A stretch of DNA of 64,000 nt from CAMPKL01 sp963805925 (GCA_963805925.1 CAWDWB010000001.1:62001-126000), one strand, 5' to 3'. Counted from the first letter of the stretch, positions 54,007 to 62,868 are shown. The notes: a model not told the origin generated them from the letters alone. Made by a program: numbers and translations.

Positions 54007-55890
54007 ATGAAACCAGGCGCACTCACCCGACCCGGACTCTTGGTTGCCCTCCTACTGGGCATCATGTTGCCGTTCCTCTTCTCGCAGTCTCGACAAGAGC
54101 GCCGCAAGAAGTTCGAGGAGGCCACCCGCTGGAACATCCTGCGGCCGGTGGTGCGCGGCAGGCGGGCGGCCGTCGGGGCGGGAACGCCGATGGTGACGGA
54201 AGCGTCGATGCGTGTGCTGCACTCGGGCGGCAACGCAGTGGACGCCGGAGTCGCCTCGCTGTTTGCCGGGGGCGTGAGCGAGTTTTCGCATTTCGGATTC
54301 GGCGGCGAAGCGCCGATCCTGATCCGCACGCCGGAGGGCAAAGTCATTAGCATCGCCGGAGTCGGGACGGCTCCCAAGCTGATGACGCGCGAGTTTTTCG
54401 CGGCCCGGCGCGCTTCGGGGGAAGAGGCCGCGGAAGCGCTACGCAGAGGAAAAGACGAAGGAGCGATTCCCTCGTACGGAATCCTGCCGACACTCGTTCC
54501 GAGCATGGTGGATGCCGGGTTGCTAGCGCTGAAAACGTACGGTACGCGTTCCTTTGAAGAAACAATCCAGCCTGCATTGGATCTGGCGGACGGTTTCCCG
54601 ATCGACAACCAGCGGGCGCAGTCGATTGCGCAGTCGGTCGGATTCTTGCAAGCCTTCCCGACTTCGTTCGCGGTGTTTGCGCCGAACGGGACGATCCCCA
54701 GGCCGGGAGAGATCTTCAGTCAACCGGACTTGGCCAAAACGCTGCGCGGCATGATCCGCGCCGAGCAGAGCGCGCTGGCTGCGGGGAAGAACAGGGAACT
54801 GGCCATCGACGCCGTCCGCGACTATTTCTATCGCGGCGAGATCGCTCGAGAGATCGGAGATTTCGTCAAGAAGAACCACGGGCTGCTGCGCTACGAAGAC
54901 ATGGCCTCATTTCGGCTTGAGGTGGAAGAGCCGATCACAACGACCTACCAGGACTACGAAGTCTACAAGGGATCTTTTTGGACGCAGGGCGGCGTGATGA
55001 TCGAGGCGTTGAATATCCTCGAGGGCTATCCGCTGCAACAGTACGGCTGGAACTCGCCGGAGTATATTCACTACGTCACAGAAGCGCTGAAGCTTGCCTA
55101 TGCGGACCGCGATACCTGGTACGCCGATCCAAAGTTTTTCGACGTACCGAAAGAATTGCTGACGAAAGAGTACGCCGCTGAACGACGCAAGTTGATCAGC
55201 GACACGCAGTCCTCCAAGGAATTCCGTCCGGGGCGCTTCTTTGGCATAACGCCGCCGCACCCGTCTCACTATGACGAGAATTGGCGTCCCTTGACGGACG
55301 CGCTGGCCTCGCATGACACGACGGCGCTGGCGGTAATTGACAAAGACGGCTGGATGTTTTCGGCGACGCCGTCCGGCGCCTGGATGCCCTCGGTCATCGC
55401 CGGCAACACAGGCATCCCGCTGGGACAGCGCGCACAGAGCTTTTTCATGATCGAGGATCATCCCAACGTGGTTGCGCCGGGCAAGCGCCCGCGGGTCACG
55501 CTGACGCCGACGATCGTCACGCGCCGCGGCGTGCCCTACATGACCCTGAATACGCCCGGCGGCGACCAACAAGATCAGGCACTGTTGCAAGTTTTGTTGG
55601 ACTCGATCTTGTTCGGGTTCAATCCGGAAATTGCCGTCGAGGCCCCGCGTATTCAGACTCGCCACTTGGTCGCCAGCTTTGACGACCACGCGATGGACCC
55701 GAATCTACTGCTGCTGGACGAGCGCATTCCCGAGAGCGTGCTGCAACGTCTGGTGGAGTTGGGGCATGACGTCGAACGCCGCAGCCGCTGGGACTCGGGT
55801 TCTGCACCGGTCGCTTTGAAAGTGCTGGGGAACGGCGTGATCGAAGTCGGCGCCGATCCTTACGGCTACCGCTACGCGGATGCCTGGTAA
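54007..55890 (+). CDS. Gamma-glutamyltransferase-family Ntn hydrolase
   Basis: A 627-residue self-processing Ntn hydrolase. The N-terminal segment PGLLVALLLGIMLPFLFS is a signal or anchor. The large subunit opens with RRAAVGAGTPMVTEASMRVLHSGGNAVDAGVA, the GGT hallmark. Autocleavage should occur before Thr438 in SHDTTALAVIDKDG. The small subunit includes GNTGIPLGQRAQSFF and NTPGGDQQDQALLQVLLD. The usual PLSSM segment that lines the glutamyl pocket reads GKRPRVTLTPTIV instead, so acceptor or donor preference may differ from true GGT. Probably exported, acting in the periplasm on gamma-glutamyl peptides or related amides. Confidence 0.87.
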   Translation: MKPGALTRPGLLVALLLGIMLPFLFSQSRQERRKKFEEATRWNILRPVVRGRRAAVGAGTPMVTEASMRVLHSGGNAVDAGVASLFAGGVSEFSHFGFGGEAPILIRTPEGKVISIAGVGTAPKLMTREFFAARRASGEEAAEALRRGKDEGAIPSYGILPTLVPSMVDAGLLALKTYGTRSFEETIQPALDLADGFPIDNQRAQSIAQSVGFLQAFPTSFAVFAPNGTIPRPGEIFSQPDLAKTLRGMIRAEQSALAAGKNRELAIDAVRDYFYRGEIAREIGDFVKKNHGLLRYEDMASFRLEVEEPITTTYQDYEVYKGSFWTQGGVMIEALNILEGYPLQQYGWNSPEYIHYVTEALKLAYADRDTWYADPKFFDVPKELLTKEYAAERRKLISDTQSSKEFRPGRFFGITPPHPSHYDENWRPLTDALASHDTTALAVIDKDGWMFSATPSGAWMPSVIAGNTGIPLGQRAQSFFMIEDHPNVVAPGKRPRVTLTPTIVTRRGVPYMTLNTPGGDQQDQALLQVLLDSILFGFNPEIAVEAPRIQTRHLVASFDDHAMDPNLLLLDERIPESVLQRLVELGHDVERRSRWDSGSAPVALKVLGNGVIEVGADPYGYRYADAW

Positions 55891-55917
55891 CGTCACGAAC
55901 CGACTGAATCAGTTGGT

Positions 55918-55923
55918 TATAAT
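55918..55923 (+). promoter_or_regulatory. -10 element upstream of the aldehyde dehydrogenase gene
   Basis: A perfect TATAAT (55918-55923) stands 36 bp before the ATG at 55960 in otherwise GC-rich DNA. The hexamer 17 bp upstream (ACGAAC) is a poor -35, so an activator may help. Likely start of the ALDH transcript. Confidence 0.4.
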
Positions 55924-55959
55924 TGGGCTCTTGCCCTGCAGTGGGCTCCACAAAAAAAC

Positions 55960-57411
55960 ATGAGTGAAGCAAAACGTTTTCCCAACTACATCGCTGGCGA
56001 GTGGGTCGAAGGCGGCCAAACGTTCGAGAACCGCAGTCCCGCGAACCAGGACGACCTAGTCGGACTGTTTTCGAAGGGTACGGCAGCGGATGTGCTGCGA
56101 GCCGCCGATGCCGCGCAGGAGGCCTTTGCCGCTTGGTCGAAGATGCCGGCTCCGGCGCGCGGCGCATTCCTGTTCAAAGTGGCCGACATTCTCGAGAAGA
56201 ATCTCGACAGTTTGGCCAAGGAGATGACCCGCGAAGAGGGCAAAACCTTTCCGGAAGCGAAAGGCGAGACGATGCGGTCGATCAATATCTTCCGCTACTT
56301 CGCCGGCGAAGGATCGCGGATGGGGGGCCACTTGGTTCCCTCCGAGCGGCCCGGCGTGTTCATGTGGGCGCAGCGCAAGGCGATCGGCGTAGTGAGCCAG
56401 ATCAACCCTTGGAACTTCCCCAGCGCTATCCCGGCCTGGAAGCTGGCCCCGGCATTGATCGCAGGCAATACCGTGCTGGTGAAGCCCGCTTCGGCGGCGC
56501 CGTTGTCCGCGTGGCGGATTATCGAAGCCTGCCATCTAGCGGGCATGCCCAAGGGCGTGGTGAACTTCATTGCCGGATCCGGCGGCGAAGTCGGCAACGC
56601 GATGATTGAGGCCGCACCGGTCAAGGCGGTTTCGTTTACGGGGTCGTGCGACGTCGGTCACGCGCTGCATGCGAAGGCTTCGGCACGCCGGTTGCGGATC
56701 CAGTTGGAGATGGGCGGAAAGAATCCCACGATTGTGCTGAACGACGCCAACTTGGGCGAAGCGGTCGGCGCGGTCGTCAACGCCTCGATGTTCTCGACGG
56801 GCCAGAAGTGCACGGCAACGAGCCGCGTGATCGTCGAAGCCGGCATCTATGACGAATTCGTCGCCGCAACGGTCAAGGCCGTCAAGGCGCTCAAGGTTGG
56901 CGATGGCCTCCAAGACGGCGTCCAGATTGGACCGGCAATCGATAAGAGCCAATTGGACATCGACCTGAAGTACTGTGAGATCGCCAAGGAAGAAGGCTGC
57001 AAAATCGAGTGCGGCGGCCGGATTCTCAACGACGGCCCGTTGGCCAAGGGCTTCTTCTTTGAACCCACGGTCATTACCGGCGTGAAGAACTCGATGCGTA
57101 TCGCCCGCGAGGAAGTGTTCGGCCCGGTGCTGGCCGTAATCAAGGCCAAGGACTTCGCCGAGGCGATGTCGATCGCCAACGACACGGAGTTCGGCCTGTC
57201 GGCGTCGATTCAGACGCAGAATACGGCCCGGGTGTTCGAGTTCATCAACAACATCGAAGCTGGCCTGGTGACCGTCAACCTGCCGAGCGCGGGCGTGGAA
57301 TATCAGCTTCCGTTCGGCGGCACGAAGGGCTCCAGCTTCGGCCCCAAGGAACAGGGTCCGGCGGCGCTGGACTTCTATTCAGATTGGAAGACGGTCTACC
57401 TCAAGCCGTAA
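55960..57411 (+). CDS. NAD(P)-dependent aldehyde dehydrogenase, probably 2-oxoglutarate-semialdehyde dehydrogenase
   Basis: A 483-residue ALDH-superfamily enzyme. The general base Glu250 is in LEMGGKNP and the nucleophile Cys284 in GQKCTATSR; the cofactor segment is INPWNFPSAIPAWKLAPALIAGNTVLVKPAS. The opening NYIAGEWVEGGQTFENRSPAN and the ending DFYSDWKTVYLKP match 2-oxoglutarate-semialdehyde dehydrogenases. The next gene is a FAH-family protein resembling 2-keto-3-deoxypentonate dehydratase, which makes that semialdehyde, supporting the call. The product 2-oxoglutarate enters the TCA cycle. Exact substrate is inferred from context. Confidence 0.88.
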   Translation: MSEAKRFPNYIAGEWVEGGQTFENRSPANQDDLVGLFSKGTAADVLRAADAAQEAFAAWSKMPAPARGAFLFKVADILEKNLDSLAKEMTREEGKTFPEAKGETMRSINIFRYFAGEGSRMGGHLVPSERPGVFMWAQRKAIGVVSQINPWNFPSAIPAWKLAPALIAGNTVLVKPASAAPLSAWRIIEACHLAGMPKGVVNFIAGSGGEVGNAMIEAAPVKAVSFTGSCDVGHALHAKASARRLRIQLEMGGKNPTIVLNDANLGEAVGAVVNASMFSTGQKCTATSRVIVEAGIYDEFVAATVKAVKALKVGDGLQDGVQIGPAIDKSQLDIDLKYCEIAKEEGCKIECGGRILNDGPLAKGFFFEPTVITGVKNSMRIAREEVFGPVLAVIKAKDFAEAMSIANDTEFGLSASIQTQNTARVFEFINNIEAGLVTVNLPSAGVEYQLPFGGTKGSSFGPKEQGPAALDFYSDWKTVYLKP

Positions 57412-57441
57412 CTGCGGCCAGGGATCGGCAGGGATCGATAC

Positions 57442-57468
57442 CGGGCGGACGCACCGAGCGTCCGCCCG
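57442..57468 (+). terminator. Hairpin between the ALDH and FAH genes
   Basis: A perfect 11-bp GC stem CGGGCGGACGC/GCGTCCGCCCG with a 5-nt loop, followed by TTTAAG. It lies 31 bp after the ALDH stop and 18 bp before the FAH start. It could end the first transcript, attenuate read-through or stabilise a processed mRNA. Confidence 0.5.
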
Positions 57469-57485
57469 TTTAAGTAGGCAAGTTC

Positions 57486-58331
57486 ATGAAACTCACACAA
57501 GTCCACCAAGGCGACCAGTTGGTTGCAGCGATCGTGGAAGGCGACAAGTACCGCCTGATTCCGGGGCAAACGACGGCCTCGCTCATCGTGCAGGCGGAAA
57601 TTTCGGGCAAACCGCTCTCCGTGATTGCAGCGGCGTTGGCGGTCGACAACCTGATCGACGCCAAGGCGGGCATTCCGATTACGCCGCCTGAGGTTTGGGG
57701 AGCGGGCTGCACCTATGCTCCCAGCGCGGAGTTCCGCGATACGCAAGTCGGCGGGGACGAGGGCATGTACGCCTACGTGCACAACACTGACCACCGGCCG
57801 GAGTTGTTCGAGAAGGGCGGCTCGCGGGTCTGCGTGGGGCCGGGCGAAGGCATCGGCATTCGCAGCGATTCGAAATTCACGGCGCCCGAGCCGGAACTGG
57901 CGCTGGCCGTGAACTCCAAGGGCGAGATCCAGGGCTACATGGTGGGCAACGACGTGTCTGCCTGGGATATCGAGCGCGAGAACGCCCTTTACCTGCCGCA
58001 GTCGAAAGTATTCGATCGCTGCGTCGCGCTGGGCCCAGTGCTGGTCACGCCGGACGAAATCGCCAACCCGTATGAGCTGCAGATGACCTGCACGATCACG
58101 CGCGGCGATCAAACAACTTTTTCCGGAACGTGCTCCACCAACCAACTTCGTCGTAAATTTGAAGAGTTAGTGAAATATTTATTGCAGTCGAACACGGTGC
58201 CCGCGGCAACGGTTCTGTTTACGGGCACGGGGATCATCGTCACACAAGAGGCTGCGCTGCAGCCGGGTGACGTGGTGTCGATCTCGGTGCCGGAAATCGG
58301 GACTCTGGCCAATCCGGCAGTGATCGTGTAG
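57486..58331 (+). CDS. FAH-family hydrolase, probable 2-keto-3-deoxypentonate dehydratase
   Basis: A 281-residue fumarylacetoacetate-hydrolase-fold enzyme. Metal ligands are the E-x-E pair Glu135/Glu137 in APEPELALAVN and Asp156 in GNDVSAWDIERENALYLPQSK. The family also holds KdaD, the 2-keto-3-deoxy-D-arabinonate dehydratase, which shares the VWGAGCTYAPSAEFR-type N-terminal region and gives 2-oxoglutarate semialdehyde. With the upstream ALDH this is the last half of the Weimberg route for pentoses. No aldonate dehydratase or pentose dehydrogenase is in view, so another FAH activity remains possible. Confidence 0.82.
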   Translation: MKLTQVHQGDQLVAAIVEGDKYRLIPGQTTASLIVQAEISGKPLSVIAAALAVDNLIDAKAGIPITPPEVWGAGCTYAPSAEFRDTQVGGDEGMYAYVHNTDHRPELFEKGGSRVCVGPGEGIGIRSDSKFTAPEPELALAVNSKGEIQGYMVGNDVSAWDIERENALYLPQSKVFDRCVALGPVLVTPDEIANPYELQMTCTITRGDQTTFSGTCSTNQLRRKFEELVKYLLQSNTVPAATVLFTGTGIIVTQEAALQPGDVVSISVPEIGTLANPAVIV

Positions 58332-58354
58332 ACTCGCCCGCACGAGGCAAAGGC

Positions 58355-58681
58355 ATGAGCTACGAACACGCTAAGCACGATCCGATCGCGGAAGCGGAGA
58401 TCGTCGTTTCACGCGCCGAGGAAGAGGACGACGCCCGCGATCCGCGGCTTATGGAGTTGTACCTCGACACGGACGAAATGTATCGCTGGTACGAGGAAGA
58501 CGCGGCAAGCGAAGTCGCCTCGGACTCACTCGTGGGGGCTTTGGAAGAAGCTGCCGGGGCCTGGGACGGCTTTCAGCTAGTCGAACTGCGGGGACGCAGC
58601 GTCGAACCCGACGAGGAAGTCGAAGAAACCTACGCGGCGGACGAGATCGCCGAGATGGACGACGACTTCGGCGACGACTAG
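58355..58681 (+). CDS. Small acidic hypothetical protein
   Basis: A 108-residue protein, about one-third Asp/Glu and ending in MDDDFGDD. Notable pieces: HDPIAEAEIVVSRAEEEDDARDP, YLDTDEMYRWYEEDAASE and FQLVELRGRSVEPDEE. Not recognised. It starts 23 bp after the FAH gene on the same strand. Its TAG stop overlaps the TAG stop of the convergent permease in a shared CTAG. Very low isoelectric point suggests a disordered, partner-binding protein, but reading-frame over-prediction cannot be ruled out. Confidence 0.5.
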   Translation: MSYEHAKHDPIAEAEIVVSRAEEEDDARDPRLMELYLDTDEMYRWYEEDAASEVASDSLVGALEEAAGAWDGFQLVELRGRSVEPDEEVEETYAADEIAEMDDDFGDD

Positions 58682-60000
58682 CCCGCACTTAGGTAGGCGA
58701 AGCGCAACACAAATAGCACGGCGAGGGCGTGGACCAACCACCCGGCCTCGCGGCCTTCCCCTTTCAGAATCTTCAGCGCGTCGTAGGCGATCACTCCTAT
58801 CGCTAGCCCATTGGCGATCGAATAGGTCAGCGGGATGGCCAGCAGCGTTAGAAAGCTGGCGACGCCGACGCTGACGTCGTCCCAGTCAATCTCGCGGACC
58901 GTGGTCATCATCAGCGCTCCGACGAAGATCAGCGCCGGCGCGGTCGCCGCACTGGGGATAGCGCCGACTAGCGGGGCCAGCGGCAGGGCCGCCAGGAAGA
59001 GCAGTCCCGTCGTGACGGCAGCTAGCCCCGAGCGAGCTCCGGCGGCGATCCCCGCCGCGCTCTCGATGTAGCTGGTGACGGTTGAAGTGCCGCATACGGC
59101 GCCGGTCATGGTGGCGACCGCGTCGACGCTCAGCATTCGATCCAGGCGGGGAATCCGGCCCTGTTCATCCTGGAGGCCGGCCTTCTTGGCTACAGCCACC
59201 ACAGTGCCGAGCGTGTCGAAGAAGTCGACGAAGAGGAAGACGAAGATGATGTCCAGCAGGCCGAGGTGCAAGGCGCCGGGGATATCGAGCCGAAAGGCGG
59301 CAGCCGTCATCCCGTTCCACGACAAAGAGAGGGGAGTCCAGGCGGAAAGGCCCGTGGCTGCCGCCACAGCGGACACAACGAGAACGCCGATCAGAACCGC
59401 GCCGGGGATTCGGCGCGAATCGAGAGAGGCGATCAGCAGCAATCCTCCGATGGCAAGCAGGGCGTTGGGCGACGACATATCGCCCAGGCTGACCAAGGTC
59501 GCCTCGCTGGGAACAATGATGCCCACGTTGCGCAAGCCGATCAACGCCAAGAACAAACCGATGCCCGCCGCGACTGCGGGGAAAAGCGCCTGGGGCATGG
59601 CCTCCAGGACTTTTCGGCGAAACCCAACGACCGTCAGGACCAGAAAGATGGCGCCGGAAAGAAAGACGGCGCCCAGAGCGGTTTGCCAATCGACGCCCAT
59701 ACTGCCGACGACGCTATAAGTCAGATAGGCATTGATGCCCATGCCGGGCGCAAGCGCAATCGGATGACGGGCCCACAAGCCCATGAACAGACTGCCGGCA
59801 GCGGCGGAGATGCAGGTGGCGGCCATCGCCGCCTGAAAGGGAATGCCCGCGTCAGCAAGGATCGAAGGGTTGACGAAGACGATGTAGGCCATCGTCGCGA
59901 AGGTCGTCATGCCTCCGAGAATCTCGCGCCCGAAAGTAGAGCCGAGCTTAGTGAAACCGAAGTAGTCGTCGAGAGACTCGCGGATACCGCCGGCCGTCAT
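58678..60000 (-). CDS. NCS2-family purine permease, AzgA-like
   Basis: A 440-residue inner-membrane symporter with about 14 hydrophobic segments. AzgA-type features: LDDYFGFTKLGSTFGREILGGMTTFATMAYIVFVNPSIL at the N-terminus, LAPGMGINAYLTYSVV and FLFVDFFDTLGTVVAVA with the conserved acidic pair. TGAVCGTSTVTSYIESAAGIAAGARSGL follows. The family imports adenine, guanine or hypoxanthine with protons. It overlaps the upstream lipoprotein gene by 4 bp (ATGA), making a small reverse-strand operon with the LamG lipoprotein. Which base it carries is not readable. Confidence 0.92.
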   Translation of the reverse strand: MTAGGIRESLDDYFGFTKLGSTFGREILGGMTTFATMAYIVFVNPSILADAGIPFQAAMAATCISAAAGSLFMGLWARHPIALAPGMGINAYLTYSVVGSMGVDWQTALGAVFLSGAIFLVLTVVGFRRKVLEAMPQALFPAVAAGIGLFLALIGLRNVGIIVPSEATLVSLGDMSSPNALLAIGGLLLIASLDSRRIPGAVLIGVLVVSAVAAATGLSAWTPLSLSWNGMTAAAFRLDIPGALHLGLLDIIFVFLFVDFFDTLGTVVAVAKKAGLQDEQGRIPRLDRMLSVDAVATMTGAVCGTSTVTSYIESAAGIAAGARSGLAAVTTGLLFLAALPLAPLVGAIPSAATAPALIFVGALMMTTVREIDWDDVSVGVASFLTLLAIPLTYSIANGLAIGVIAYDALKILKGEGREAGWLVHALAVLFVLRFAYLSAG

Positions 60001-60467
60001 TGCATCTGGCCGGCAAACACCCGCCCTAATTCATGGGCCTCGTCCTCAGACAATCCTACGATCCCGGCCACGGCCCGCTGCTTAGGGAAGATGAACCAGG
60101 GTTCTCCGTCTAGGGTTCCGGAATAGCCGCCGAAGTCGGCGATGAAGGCCGGGTCCGTCAAGTGCGTCTTGATGTCGTAGGCCAGCATGGTGGCCTTCTC
60201 TTCGTTCTGCGCCGCGATTAAGAACAGCGTGTAAGTCTTGCCGTCGCGGCTGTACTCCGCGACATTGCCGGGAGGAAGGAAGTCCTTGCCGAGAATGTGA
60301 TCTTTGGCGATCGAGGTCGAGACCAGCCCTTCTTTCGGAAAGCGGTAGCTTTCATCGTGTGGGGGCGGAGGCGGCGCCGGTTCCGGCGCCTTGGCGGCCT
60401 CGGGAGTTGGAGCCGGCCCGCAGGCGAATAGGAGGGAGAGGAGGAGCGCCGCGCCTAGATGCTTCAT
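59997..60467 (-). CDS. Hypothetical lipoprotein
   Basis: A 156-residue lipoprotein with lipobox LLFAC (MKHLGAALLLSLLFAC then GPAPTPEAA). A Pro/Ala linker with six prolines is followed by a compact domain (KEGLVSTSIAKDHILGKDFLPPG, KTYTLFLIAAQNEEKATMLAYDIKTHL, DGEPWFIFPKQRAVAGIVGL). No family recognised. Reads into the purine permease gene by a 4-bp overlap and follows the LamG lipoprotein by 9 bp. Confidence 0.7.
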   Translation of the reverse strand: MKHLGAALLLSLLFACGPAPTPEAAKAPEPAPPPPPHDESYRFPKEGLVSTSIAKDHILGKDFLPPGNVAEYSRDGKTYTLFLIAAQNEEKATMLAYDIKTHLTDPAFIADFGGYSGTLDGEPWFIFPKQRAVAGIVGLSEDEAHELGRVFAGQMQ

Positions 60468-60476
60468 GTGTTTTTC

Positions 60477-61238
60477 TCAGCGCATCAACGAAGCAGGCAG
60501 GTTCGGCGTGTCGTGCAAGAGCCGCACTTCAGCAGGCGTGACCGCCCGGTCGAAAGTCGCCAACTCGTCAATGAGTCCGACATAGTTTACGCCCAATCGC
60601 ATCATCGATCGAGCCGAGTCCCAGGAATGATCGGGATCCGTCAGATCGAAACTCGTCGATTCCTCGCCGTTGACGTAGACAGTGACCTTGCCGCCGGACC
60701 GAGGGTTAGAGATCGAAATCACGACGTGGACCCAGTCGCCTTCTGGCGGAACCGCGGCCCCTTCCCCTTGGATTGCGCGGACTGCGAGTTGTATCGGGTC
60801 CGAGGAGAAATCGATAGCGGCGGCAGGCGCGAACGGATCGACGCCCGTCACGGCCAGCGGCGCGCCGGAGAACTCTCCTGGATTCAACCAGACGGACACG
60901 GCGCCTCCGTCAGCCCACGGCGTATTGGCTTCCCCGGTATAGAAAAGCGCCTGGGTCAGCCCTCCGGTGAAGCCCAAGGCGTGGCCGGAGATGCCTGAAT
61001 CGTATGCAAGTTTTACGTCCTGGCCCCAGTACCAGGGGCCGCGCTCGTCCAACGCGTCGTAAGAAGGCGCGGAGTAGATGCGCCGGTCGTCGCGGGCGTA
61101 AGCGGCGTCCATACCGTCCTCGTAGGAGGCATAAAACGACATGGAGGCAGCTAGATTGTCGATCGCCTTTTGTGGGTCCTCGGGCCGGCTGCAGCCCAAG
61201 AACAGCAAGGCCAGGACGAGAACGGGGGCGCGGTTCAT
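60477..61238 (-). CDS. LamG-like jelly-roll lipoprotein
   Basis: A 253-residue lipoprotein. Lipobox LFLGC in VLVLALLFLGC, then SRPEDPQKAIDNLAASMSFYASYEDG. The LamG/concanavalin fold is visible in GHALGFTGGLTQALFYTGE, GAVSVWLNPGEF, DWVHVVISISNPRSGGKVTVYVNGEES and the closing MMRLGVNYVGLIDELATFDRAVTPAEVRLLHD. Such domains bind glycans or proteins at the surface. First gene of the reverse-strand group with the 59997 lipoprotein and the permease. Divergent from the helicase. Confidence 0.8.
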   Translation of the reverse strand: MNRAPVLVLALLFLGCSRPEDPQKAIDNLAASMSFYASYEDGMDAAYARDDRRIYSAPSYDALDERGPWYWGQDVKLAYDSGISGHALGFTGGLTQALFYTGEANTPWADGGAVSVWLNPGEFSGAPLAVTGVDPFAPAAAIDFSSDPIQLAVRAIQGEGAAVPPEGDWVHVVISISNPRSGGKVTVYVNGEESTSFDLTDPDHSWDSARSMMRLGVNYVGLIDELATFDRAVTPAEVRLLHDTPNLPASLMR

Positions 61239-61453
61239 TGCACACAGTTTACTTGGGACAGTGACGGATTCGGGAAGTAGTGTTATTGTTAAGAGGACGA
61301 ATCAAAGAGCCGCCACCCCGCTGCGGCCACGGCGCACAACAGGATCTTCATCCGATCGCGCCGGTTATATTCCACTCTTACCTGTCGCTGTTGTATAGGT
61401 CTGAACGAGTTGGACCCCGCTTGTACGCGGCAGGTCCAGAGCGACGATTTTGT

Positions 61454-62830
61454 ATGTCAGAAAATTTTGAAGGGGCAACTCCCGGTTTTGAGCGTTTTGA
61501 CCTCGACCCAGTTGTCCAGCGCGGCGTTACCGCCGCAGGGTTCAAGGAACCCCGTCCGATTCAAGCGAAAACGATTCCTGCCGGTTTGGCAGGTGAAGAC
61601 GTTCTCGGATTAGCAGAAACAGGAACCGGCAAAACTGCCGCATTCACTGTTCCTATTCTCAACCTGCTCGTGAAAAACCGCCGCCCTGGGCCGCGGGCTC
61701 TGATCATCGCGCCGACTCGTGAGTTGGCGATGCAGATCGATGCAGATATCAAGAAGCTCGGCCAGTTCGCCAAGGTAAAAACGGTAACGATCTTCGGCGG
61801 CGTATCGTCCAGCGGACAGATTAACGCCCTGCGGAAAAACCCCGACATCCTGGTAGTTTGCCCTGGTCGACTATTGGATCTTTATGAACAGCGTGCGGTC
61901 GATTTAGGTCGCATCGAAGTTCTGGTGCTCGATGAAGCGGATCACATGTTCGACATGGGATTCTTGCCTAGCATCCAACGCATCGTGGGCTTGTTGCCCA
62001 AGAAACGTCAGAACTTGTTGTTCTCGGCGACGATGCCTCCGGCAATTCGCAGCTTGGCCGACAAGATCCTGCAAAAGCCGGTTGTGGTCGAGTTGAACCG
62101 ATCGGCGCCTGCTTCGACGATTGAGCACGCGCTGTACATGATCCCGGCTGCACAAAAATTATTACTGCTGCGGCACGTCATCGCAGACGAGGACTTCGAC
62201 ACGGCGATCGTTTTCTCCAGAACCAAGCACGGCGCCAAGCGGCTCGCGGATCAACTGACCCGCCACGGCCACAATGCGATCGCCCTACAGGGCAACATGT
62301 CGCAGGCGCAGCGCGACCGGGCCATGAACGGCTTCCGGCGTGGTGAGTTCAAGATCCTCGTTGCCACGGACGTGGCGGCGCGGGGCATCGACGTTGCGGG
62401 AATCTCGCACGTGATCAATTTCGACGTGCCGACCACGCCGGAGAACTACACGCACCGTATCGGACGCACGGGCCGCGCGGAACTGACCGGCAAAGCCTAC
62501 ACGTTCGTAGCCGGTACCGAGTTATCGGCCGTGCATGCGATCGAGAGGCTGATCAAGCAGAAGATCGAGCGCCGCAAGATTCCGGTGTTGAACGAAGCAA
62601 CCTTGCCTGCGCCTCCCCCTATGGAAAGGCGAGCGGCTGCGCCCCCGGCGGCTGAAAAGAGAGCCGAAGGCGGCGGACAGGAACAGGGCCGCGTGTTCCG
62701 CAAGCGCTCGCGGAACCGGCGCCCCAGTGGCGGTTCGGGCGGACCGTCGAGCGGCGGTCAACATCGGCCGGAGTCGGGATCTCGACCCGCTGGCGCAGGC
62801 CGCAGACGGCCTGCGAAGAAGGCCACCTAA
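61454..62830 (+). CDS. DEAD-box RNA helicase, RhlE-like
   Basis: A 458-residue ATP-dependent RNA helicase. ATG 61454 gives MSENFEGATPGFERFDLDP, with the upstream F and the Q motif EPRPIQAKTIP. Walker A AETGTGKT is at 54-61, then PTRELAMQ, the DEAD motif VLDEADHMFDMGF, SATMPPAIR, and domain 2 with FSRTKHGAKRLADQL, ATDVAARGIDVAGISHVIN and HRIGRTGR. The tail after residue 385 is basic and Gly/Arg/Ser-rich, an RNA-binding extension. A 215-bp upstream region without a gene may be a long 5' leader, as in cold-shock helicases, though no element is recognised. Likely acts in ribosome assembly or RNA turnover. Confidence 0.94.
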   Translation: MSENFEGATPGFERFDLDPVVQRGVTAAGFKEPRPIQAKTIPAGLAGEDVLGLAETGTGKTAAFTVPILNLLVKNRRPGPRALIIAPTRELAMQIDADIKKLGQFAKVKTVTIFGGVSSSGQINALRKNPDILVVCPGRLLDLYEQRAVDLGRIEVLVLDEADHMFDMGFLPSIQRIVGLLPKKRQNLLFSATMPPAIRSLADKILQKPVVVELNRSAPASTIEHALYMIPAAQKLLLLRHVIADEDFDTAIVFSRTKHGAKRLADQLTRHGHNAIALQGNMSQAQRDRAMNGFRRGEFKILVATDVAARGIDVAGISHVINFDVPTTPENYTHRIGRTGRAELTGKAYTFVAGTELSAVHAIERLIKQKIERRKIPVLNEATLPAPPPMERRAAAPPAAEKRAEGGGQEQGRVFRKRSRNRRPSGGSGGPSSGGQHRPESGSRPAGAGRRRPAKKAT

Positions 62831-62836
62831 GAAACG

Positions 62837-62866
62837 AAGCCCCGCCGGCAACGGCGGGGCTTTTTT
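62837..62866 (+). terminator. Rho-independent terminator of the helicase gene
   Basis: A perfect stem GCCCCGCCG-GCAA-CGGCGGGGC, extended by AA/TT, followed directly by TTTTTT (62861-62866). It starts six bases after the stop. The same stem lies three bases past the stop of the convergent sulfatase and may serve both. Confidence 0.9.
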
Positions 62867-62868
62867 GC

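Noticed and set aside
61240..61453. Riboswitch or cold-shock leader before the DEAD-box helicase
   Set aside because: The length fits a leader, but no cold-box or conserved fold could be recognised by eye, so no feature is claimed.
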